Origin: Candidatus Zixiibacteriota bacterium
GTDB taxonomy: Bacteria > Zixibacteria > MSB-5A5 > SM1-73
Length of the DNA stretch: 5,040 nt
Assembly (NCBI GenBank): GCA_023129805.1
Contig: JAGMBK010000118.1
Span: 1-5,040, forward strand
Direction of reading: 5' to 3'
Shown: positions 1 through 3,829 of the stretch, in pieces
Layout: every line of letters begins with the position of its first letter
Position numbering within the stretch: position 1 is the first letter of the stretch
Position numbers and translations under genes: made by a program
Notes under the pieces: generated by a model
The model's database searches: none
Seen by the model: the letters and a program-made list of their open reading frames with translations, nothing else
What the model was told of the DNA's origin: nothing

Positions 1-108
1 CTCAATGGACTTACTGCTACTTGTTCTCCGGGACGGTACCAGTATTCTTCTTCTCATGTGCTCGAACTTCTCTCTGTACTCATTCGACGGGTTCCCGCGG
101 CACACATG
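1..108. other. Sequence downstream of comM, no supported gene
   Basis: This edge segment follows the comM stop on the minus strand. No reading frame here can be assigned. One minus-strand frame stays open from the comM TAG to the edge (containing NPSNEYREKFEHM). Another reads EEEYWYRPGEQVAVSPL after a TGA. These could be the two halves of a frameshifted remnant or chance. No terminator hairpin with a T-run is seen after comM. Confidence 0.4.
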
Positions 109-1650
109 CTACGTCATCCACAAGTTCCTATCCAAACTCCTATACTGGATGGCCTCGCTTATGTGCTGGGGTAGGATGTCGGGCACGGATTCTAAGTCGG
201 CGATGGTGCGGGAGACTTTCAGGATACGATCGTAGGCACGGGCAGAAAGCCCCAGATGGGTTATGGCCTGCCGCAAAAGCTCTTTGGAATCCTCGCCAAT
301 GGGGCAATACTTCATGATCTCCTTGGATTCCATGTGAGCATTGCAGAAGATGTTTTTCTCCTCTTTAAACCTTTCCGACTGAACTCTTCGAGCGGCGTTT
401 ACCCTTTTTCTTACTGCCTCAGAAGACTCTCCTGTGGGTTGTCCGGAGAGCTCCTTGAACTTCACGGCTGGCACCTCTATGTGTATGTCTATTCTATCCA
501 GAAGCGGACCCGAGATTTTGCTCATGTATCTTTGAATCTGCAAGGGGGAGCAGGAACATTGATGCGACGGATCACCGTGATAACCGCAAGGGCAAGGGTT
601 TAAAGCTCCGGCAAGCATAAATTGGGCAGGATAGGTCAAAGACATAGCGGCGCGGGAGATGGTCACCCATCCGTCCTCCATGGGCTGTCTTAACACCTCC
701 AGCACATCCTTGTGAAATTCCGGCATCTCATCCAAAAACAAAACTCCATGATGAGCCAAGCTGACTTCTCCGGGACGGGGAATTCTTCCGCCGCCAATCA
801 GTCCGGCATCGCTTATGGTATGATGAGGGGATCTGTATGGACGGGTGGCTATCAAAGCGGTATCCGGTGGCAAAAGACCGGCGACTGAATGAATCTTTGT
901 AGTCTGGAGGGCTTCGTCTAAGGTCAGATTGGGCAAGATTGAGGGAAACCTTCTTGCCAGCATGGTCTTGCCGGATCCGGGTGGACCGATCAGTATTATG
1001 TTGTGTCCTCCAGCCGCCGCCACCTCTAAAGCCCTTTTGGCATGTTCCTGACCCTTCACATCGGAAAAGTCGATGGGGTATGTCAGCGCCTTTTCGAAGA
1101 CTTCAGCTATATCGATCTCAAATGGTTTGATGGTATCGCCATTCTCCAGAAAATCTATGCTCTGTCTTAAAGACTCGACCGGATAGATCTTCAACCCCTT
1201 TGCCATTGCCGCCTCTTTGGCATTCTCTTTGGGCAGGATCATTCCCTTTATATTGTCGCACTCACGGGCATGAAGCGCCATGCATAAGGCTCCCCGAATC
1301 GGTCTTAAGCTTCCATCCAGTGAAAGCTCACCCAAGATGGCATATTCATCAAAACTTTCTCTTGCTATCTGACCGGTGGTGGCTAAGATTCCGATGGCTA
1401 TAGGAAGATCAAAAGCGGATCCTTCTTTTCTCACATCTGCCGGAGCTAAATTTATGGTAACTTTCTTGTTGGGAAAGATGAAGCCTGAATTTTTAATGGC
1501 AGACATAACCCGCTCCTTGCTCTCCTTCACCGCCTCGGTGGGCAAGCCCACTGTGGCAAAGGAGGGGAGCATCGGTGTTGTATCTGCCTCCACCTCTACA
1601 ATATAAGCGTCAATGCCCAAAACTGCACTGGATAGAACTCTGGCTGACAT
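109..1650 (-). CDS. comM: YifB/ComM family Mg chelatase-like AAA+ ATPase
   Basis: Complete 513-residue protein, the usual length for the family. The N-terminal ChlI-like (Lon-protease-fold) domain covers about residues 1-165, opening with MSARVLSSAVLGIDAY. The AAA+ Mg-chelatase core covers about 190-395, with Walker A GPPGSGKT at 222-229, Walker B GVLFLDEM at 302-309, and LLDRID at 383-388 carrying a likely arginine finger. The family's cysteine cluster CPCGYHGDPSHQCSC (C353, C355, C365, C367) is intact. The C-terminal Mg_chelatase_C domain (about 410-508) contains LSARAYDRILKVSRT. ComM proteins are hexameric cytosolic helicases that drive branch migration during integration of transforming DNA in naturally competent bacteria; many non-competent genomes also carry them. 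The start matches the conserved family N-terminus, but no clear Shine-Dalgarno precedes it. The gene ends in TAG where family members normally end (SLDRNLWMT). It looks monocistronic and intact. Identification is secure; a competence role in this organism is inferred. Confidence 0.96.
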   Translation of the reverse strand: MSARVLSSAVLGIDAYIVEVEADTTPMLPSFATVGLPTEAVKESKERVMSAIKNSGFIFPNKKVTINLAPADVRKEGSAFDLPIAIGILATTGQIARESFDEYAILGELSLDGSLRPIRGALCMALHARECDNIKGMILPKENAKEAAMAKGLKIYPVESLRQSIDFLENGDTIKPFEIDIAEVFEKALTYPIDFSDVKGQEHAKRALEVAAAGGHNIILIGPPGSGKTMLARRFPSILPNLTLDEALQTTKIHSVAGLLPPDTALIATRPYRSPHHTISDAGLIGGGRIPRPGEVSLAHHGVLFLDEMPEFHKDVLEVLRQPMEDGWVTISRAAMSLTYPAQFMLAGALNPCPCGYHGDPSHQCSCSPLQIQRYMSKISGPLLDRIDIHIEVPAVKFKELSGQPTGESSEAVRKRVNAARRVQSERFKEEKNIFCNAHMESKEIMKYCPIGEDSKELLRQAITHLGLSARAYDRILKVSRTIADLESVPDILPQHISEAIQYRSLDRNLWMT

Positions 1651-1684
1651 AGTTCGTAAGAATAGATTTTAAGATTTTGGTTTT

Positions 1685-1703
1685 GTAGCCGCCCATCTGG
1701 GCG
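1685..1703 (+). repeat. REP hairpin 1 (GTAG-type)
   Basis: GTAGC foot followed by a CGCCCA/TGGGCG stem with a two-base loop. It faces REP hairpin 2 head-to-head, so together they form a BIME-like inverted pair between comM and the RAYT. The GTAG at the 5' foot is the tetranucleotide recognised by known REP-associated transposases. Confidence 0.8.
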
Positions 1704-1712
1704 AAAATCTCT

Positions 1713-1736
1713 GCGCACTCTAAAGAGTGCGGCTAC
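1713..1736 (-). repeat. REP hairpin 2 (GTAG-type)
   Basis: Read on the minus strand it starts GTAGCC, followed by the perfect stem GCACTC/GAGTGC with a four-base TTTA loop. It shares the 5' foot GTAGCCGC and overall 24-base length with REP hairpins 3 and 4, while the stem sequence differs with compensated bases. It lies just downstream of the RAYT, 12 bases after the ancestral stop, and could also act as a transcript 3' stem-loop. Confidence 0.88.
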
Positions 1737-1747
1737 ATTTGGTCTTT

Positions 1748-2218
1748 TTACCATTCATTTAAATCATACAATGTCGAACCTCTGTATGGATATCCTTCCT
1801 AATCTTCGACTAACCCTTTTCTTACGGGATTTGCCAAAATATATCTTACTTGTTTGATCAATTCTTCATCTTTCCTTAAAATGTGATCATAAAAATCCTT
1901 TTGCCATTCCTTCAACGGATGATTTCTCGCCAACCAATATCCGCTTTTACGTTTGAAATCAACTACACACTGCCATAAATCTGATTTCTCTGACTTTCCT
2001 TCAATCAATAAATGACAATGGTCAGGCATAAAGAGATAAATGTGAGCATCGCAATTGGCTTTTACCAGCGCCTCTTTTAACATGTCTTCCATAGAGTGAA
2101 AAATAGGATCTGAAACAAAAAGCGTTCTCTTGTCATACACGCAAATGGTGAAAGCGCACCTCACTCTGCCTATGTAGGCTTCTCTTGGCAGGCGATGTTT
2201 GCGTTCTTTGATTTTCAT
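1748..2218 (-). pseudogene. REP-associated tyrosine transposase (RAYT, Y1/IS200-like), interrupted by an in-frame amber codon
   Basis: The uninterrupted part (1799-2218) encodes 139 residues of a single-domain HUH tyrosine transposase of the TnpA_REP group. The HUH motif is PDHCHLLI (H67, H69). The catalytic tyrosine is Y110 in WQKDFYDHILR, followed by the family signature VRYILANPVRKGLVED. RAYTs nick single-stranded DNA at the GTAG foot of REP hairpins and are thought to have spread REP/BIME repeats; they are normally single-copy and domesticated. At 1799-1801 the frame meets TAG, but reading on gives EGYPYRGSTLYDLNEW and then TAA at 1748-1750. This matches the usual RAYT tail, in which a Trp commonly follows GLVED, so TAG is probably a single-base change from TGG. 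The truncated protein keeps both catalytic motifs and may still be active; the label pseudogene is cautious. No good Shine-Dalgarno precedes the ATG, and a REP hairpin ends 11 bases upstream of it. Confidence 0.85.
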
Positions 2219-2229
2219 GACTTTATATT

Positions 2230-2253
2230 GCGCAACCTAAAGGTTGCGGCTAC
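2230..2253 (-). repeat. REP hairpin 3 (GTAG-type), in the RAYT leader
   Basis: On the minus strand GTAGCC precedes a perfect GCAACC/GGTTGC stem with a TTTA loop. It ends 11 bases before the RAYT ATG (2216-2218), so it would be in the 5' leader or promoter of that gene. Same architecture as hairpins 2 and 4. Confidence 0.88.
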
Positions 2254-2306
2254 AAAAACCACCACCCAGCCCAGAACTTGGTAGCCTGCGATAAGAAAAC
2301 CAAACA

Positions 2307-2330
2307 GCGCACCCTGAAAGGTGCGGCTAC
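2307..2330 (-). repeat. REP hairpin 4 (GTAG-type)
   Basis: On the minus strand GTAGCC precedes a GCACC/GGTGC stem with a six-base loop (TTTCAG). A bare GTAGCC on the plus strand at 2281-2286 gives an outer inverted repeat of about 50 bases, close in size to the 52-base pair at 1685-1736, suggesting a degraded second BIME. For minus-strand transcripts from the DUF6125 gene the stem is followed by a T-rich run (GTTTGGTTTTCTT), so it may double as a weak terminator. Confidence 0.85.
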
Positions 2331-2384
2331 CTTCCACCCCACCACCCCAAACCAATCCTTTTTCTTGACCCTTGCCCCATGACC

Positions 2385-2891
2385 CTATATCTCAAATGCC
2401 CAGGCACAGTAATATTCTTCCGGATGTTTGTCCGGGGGACAACAGATGCAGGTGGTGCGGATGCGTGGGTCAATGATGCGGGCAAACTCGCTGTATTCCA
2501 CAATCCCAACTGGCTTACAGGGAAAGTCGGCAAGTCCCCTCCTTTTGCGGGCAGATTGGACCCGGCAGTCGTTCATCCGAAAAATAAAACGGTTCTCGGT
2601 TTCCTCCACCACTTCCTGTATATTCAGCCGACTGTAAAGACGGAAGTCCAGAGCTTTTTTCAATCCTTCCAGACCGCTTCCTTCAGGGATTTTGTGGCGT
2701 TTCATTATCCGTTCTGCTTCGATTACGGTGAATTTCTCCCACGCCTTCCGATCAAGTTCTATAGCAGCATCTATGCCAAATCTCTGCTCCACCGCCTGGA
2801 ACCACAGCCCATCATGCGCCAACCAGTTTTTGGCGAAATCATCCAACATGCCGATTAACTGTTCCCGTGAAAGATCATCCAAGTTAATCAT
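2385..2891 (-). CDS. DUF6125 family cysteine-rich cytosolic protein
   Basis: A 168-residue soluble protein without signal peptide or membrane segment. It resembles the DUF6125 group, which is related to the L-2-amino-thiazoline-4-carboxylic acid hydrolase-like proteins; this assignment rests on recalled sequence signatures. The N-terminal half is helical (LSREQLIGMLDDFAKNWLAHDGLWF, residues 7-31). The C-terminal half carries NDCRVQSARKRRGL (107-120), DFPCKPVGIVEY (123-133), TCICCPPDKHP (147-157) and YYCAWAF (160-166). Cysteines C109, C125, C148, C151 and C162 sit in conserved-looking motifs and could bind a metal, Fe-S cluster or other cofactor; C150 adds a further Cys. The function is unknown. 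The ATG is supported by AGGTGA at 2902-2907, ten bases upstream. It is separated from both neighbours by more than 100 bases, so it is probably transcribed alone. Confidence 0.82.
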   Translation of the reverse strand: MINLDDLSREQLIGMLDDFAKNWLAHDGLWFQAVEQRFGIDAAIELDRKAWEKFTVIEAERIMKRHKIPEGSGLEGLKKALDFRLYSRLNIQEVVEETENRFIFRMNDCRVQSARKRRGLADFPCKPVGIVEYSEFARIIDPRIRTTCICCPPDKHPEEYYCAWAFEI

Positions 2892-2916
2892 GCCTTTGTC
2901 GTCACCTACCTTTTTG

Positions 2917-2943
2917 TATTTACATTGCAGAGGGACTTGTTAA
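2917..2943 (-). promoter_or_regulatory. Possible sigma70-type promoter for the DUF6125 gene
   Basis: On the minus strand TTAACA (2938-2943) and TAAATA (2917-2922, preceded by TG) are separated by 15 bases, a short spacer. The position, about 25 bases ahead of the start codon, is plausible. The match is moderate and could be chance in AT-rich sequence. Confidence 0.3.
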
Positions 2944-2956
2944 AGAAATTACACTT

Positions 2957-2979
2957 GGGGCGGGACATCCTCCCGCCCC
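2957..2979. repeat. Perfect GC-rich hairpin GGGGCGGGA/TCCCGCCCC
   Basis: A 9-bp perfect inverted repeat with a five-base loop (CATCC), in the spacer between the EF-like gene and the DUF6125 gene. It begins 52 bases after the EF-like stop on the minus strand but lacks a following T-run, so it is not a canonical terminator. The outer arms resemble those at 3621-3663, pointing to a dispersed palindrome family. Confidence 0.7.
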
Positions 2980-3030
2980 GATGGGAATAGTTTGTTGCTC
3001 CGGTGTTGAGATAATGCTTCCTTTAAAATT

Positions 3031-3288
3031 TCATTCTGTCACCTTATACACCGTGTCATAATCCCGCACCGCCTCTTTCACCTTGATCCCTATAGAATCA
3101 CCCGGTTTGGCGGTTTGAACCTGTTCATGTTCGATCTGCAAGGACTCCACCGTTTGGGTGAAATCGGTGGTGTGTCCCTTGATATGGATGGTATCTCCGA
3201 CAGAGAGCGTCCCCTTAGTAATATTGATGGCGGCCACCCCGATTTTACGGAAATAATCCGATATCTTTCCGATTTCCTCCTCTGTCAT
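3031..3288 (-). CDS. Small translation elongation factor-like protein (stand-alone EF-Tu domain II)
   Basis: An 85-residue protein consisting almost entirely of an EF-Tu/EF-G domain-II-like beta barrel. The hallmarks are GVAAINITKGTLSVGDTIHIKG (residues 17-38) and VQTAKPGDSIGIKVKEAVRDYDTVYKV (57-83). There is no GTPase domain, so it cannot be a translational GTPase itself. Similar short 'translation elongation factor-like' proteins occur in archaea and anaerobic bacteria, where their role is unsettled; domain II of real factors binds rRNA or the aminoacyl-tRNA end. The start at 3286-3288 is chosen because a strong GAGGAGG lies five bases upstream and domain homology begins soon after it. A longer in-frame start at 3435 adds 49 low-complexity residues with no such support. 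The gene ends in TGA. Neighbours give no functional clue. Confidence 0.83.
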   Translation of the reverse strand: MTEEEIGKISDYFRKIGVAAINITKGTLSVGDTIHIKGHTTDFTQTVESLQIEHEQVQTAKPGDSIGIKVKEAVRDYDTVYKVTE

Positions 3289-3293
3289 TTTTC

Positions 3294-3300
3294 CCTCCTC
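3294..3300 (-). promoter_or_regulatory. Strong Shine-Dalgarno for the EF-like gene
   Basis: GAGGAGG on the minus strand, about five bases before the ATG at 3286-3288. It is the best ribosome binding site in the window and fixes the start of the 85-residue protein rather than the longer open frame. Confidence 0.85.
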
Positions 3301-3366
3301 AGTAAAAGAGAGTTGAAGAGTTAACCTGCATAGCGTTGATGCAGATTTCCGGTCTGTTTTTTTCTT

Positions 3367-3394
3367 AATATAAGAATGAGAAGATGGGACGCAA
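3367..3394 (-). promoter_or_regulatory. Candidate sigma70-type promoter for the EF-like gene
   Basis: On the minus strand TTGCGT (3389-3394) and TATATT (3367-3372) are 16 bases apart. This predicts a leader of roughly 70 bases, which contains a small CTGCAT/ATGCAG stem (3326-3344). Promoter placement inside the longer open frame supports treating that extension as non-coding. Judged by eye only. Confidence 0.38.
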
Positions 3395-3515
3395 GCAGAA
3401 AATTGAGTTTTTTGGGAGTTGCCTAACTTATCCAAATTCCGCCATAGGCGAAAAATGTTTGCAGATCAGATGTGTTTTGTTGAAGACTAGGGCATTCCAC
3501 GCATTATATGTTTCT

Positions 3516-3548
3516 GTCCGAAAGTCCCCAAATGGGGACATTTCGGAC
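3516..3548. repeat. Long 14-bp palindrome bounded by GTCCGAAA/TTTCGGAC
   Basis: The outer arms GTCCGAAA (3516-3523) and TTTCGGAC (3541-3548) stack on inner arms GTCCCC/GGGGAC around a four-base AAAT loop, with a single bulged A at 3540. As DNA it could extrude as a cruciform; as RNA it would be a very stable hairpin. No flanking T-run makes it a classical terminator. Confidence 0.85.
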
Positions 3549-3559
3549 CTGCGGATGTA

Positions 3560-3612
3560 GTGTCCGAGCTTATCCTGAAGGGATTTACCCTGAAGGGCTT
3601 GCCTCGGACCAC
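3560..3612. repeat. Nested repeat: GTCCGAG/CTCGGAC arms enclosing two CCTGAAGGG copies
   Basis: The outer inverted arms are 3562-3568 and 3603-3609, extendable by two pairs past a bulged C. They enclose two direct copies of CCTGAAGGG (3574-3582 and 3589-3597), each able to form a small stem with a TGAA-type loop. A GTAG at 3557-3560 stands at its 5' foot, as in the REP hairpins. The arms share the GTCCGA word with the adjacent palindrome at 3516-3548. Confidence 0.75.
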
Positions 3613-3620
3613 GTAGGCTT

Positions 3621-3663
3621 GGGGCGGAATATGCGTATGCATTCATACGAAAATTCCCGCCCC
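3621..3663. repeat. Imperfect palindrome with GGGGCGG/CCGCCCC outer arms
   Basis: GGGGCGG plus AAT (3621-3630) pairs with ATT, a bulged C and CCGCCCC (3653-3663). A separate internal CGTATG/CATACG stem (3634-3649) caps it. The outer arms match those of the hairpin at 2957-2979, including the preceding CTT, while the centre differs. Confidence 0.7.
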
Positions 3664-3769
3664 TATGTGCGACAATGAAGAATGTAGATTGAAAATGGTC
3701 GAAGGCCCATTCCAGATGGTTGTCTGATCCCGTTGATGATATCTTTAGTATCCTATGAGTTTTGAAATC

Positions 3770-3792
3770 GTAGTTGCCCGATTCATCGGGCA
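3770..3792 (+). repeat. REP-like hairpin 5 (GTAG foot, TGCCCGA/TCGGGCA stem)
   Basis: GTAGT precedes a perfect 7-bp stem with a TTCA loop (TGAA on the other strand). It has the same build as hairpins 1-4 (GTAG foot, short variable stem, tetraloop) but a different sequence after the GTAG, so it may be a second REP subfamily. It lies 38 bases beyond the stop of the mutase-like gene, a typical REP position. Confidence 0.7.
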
Positions 3793-3829
3793 GAAACAGT
3801 GGACCTGCTATATTGCTTCGTTAACCTGA

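Larger units (their letters stand above)
3289..3829. other. 541-base palindrome-rich intergenic region
   Basis: No credible gene is seen here. It holds the Shine-Dalgarno, leader and candidate promoter of the EF-like gene (to about 3394). Beyond that are at least five palindromic elements: a small CGCC/GGCG stem at 3440-3450, a long stem at 3516-3548, a nested element at 3560-3612, a GC-rich imperfect hairpin at 3621-3663, and a REP-like hairpin at 3770-3792. The minus-strand open frame across 3428-3646 is a read-through of these repeats. The stretch 3664-3769 shows nothing recognisable. Confidence 0.7.

Noticed and set aside
1799..1801. Recoding of TAG (pyrrolysine or reassigned amber) in the RAYT
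   Set aside because: comM and the DUF6125 gene both end in TAG at the natural protein ends, so TAG works as a stop here; a TGG-to-TAG mutation is simpler.
1685..2330. CRISPR array
   Set aside because: The repeats are unevenly spaced, mixed in orientation, vary in stem sequence, and flank a transposase; they are REP hairpins.
2331..2384. G-rich minus-strand tract (GGGGTGGTGGGGTGG) as a G-quadruplex regulator
   Set aside because: The G-runs are mostly of two bases, so only a weak two-tetrad fold is possible, and nothing nearby supports a role.
2379..2858. 159-codon plus-strand open frame opposite the DUF6125 gene
   Set aside because: It is the antisense shadow of a gene with clear conserved motifs on the minus strand and has no recognisable features itself.
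3289..3435. Longer start for the EF-like gene, adding 49 residues
   Set aside because: The extension is low-complexity and unlike the family, overlaps a candidate promoter, and the strong GAGGAGG directly precedes the internal ATG at 3288.
3428..3646. 72-codon minus-strand open frame in the palindrome-rich spacer
   Set aside because: It is made almost wholly of the palindromes at 3516-3548 and 3560-3612, has no ribosome binding site, and shows no domain; it is a repeat read-through.
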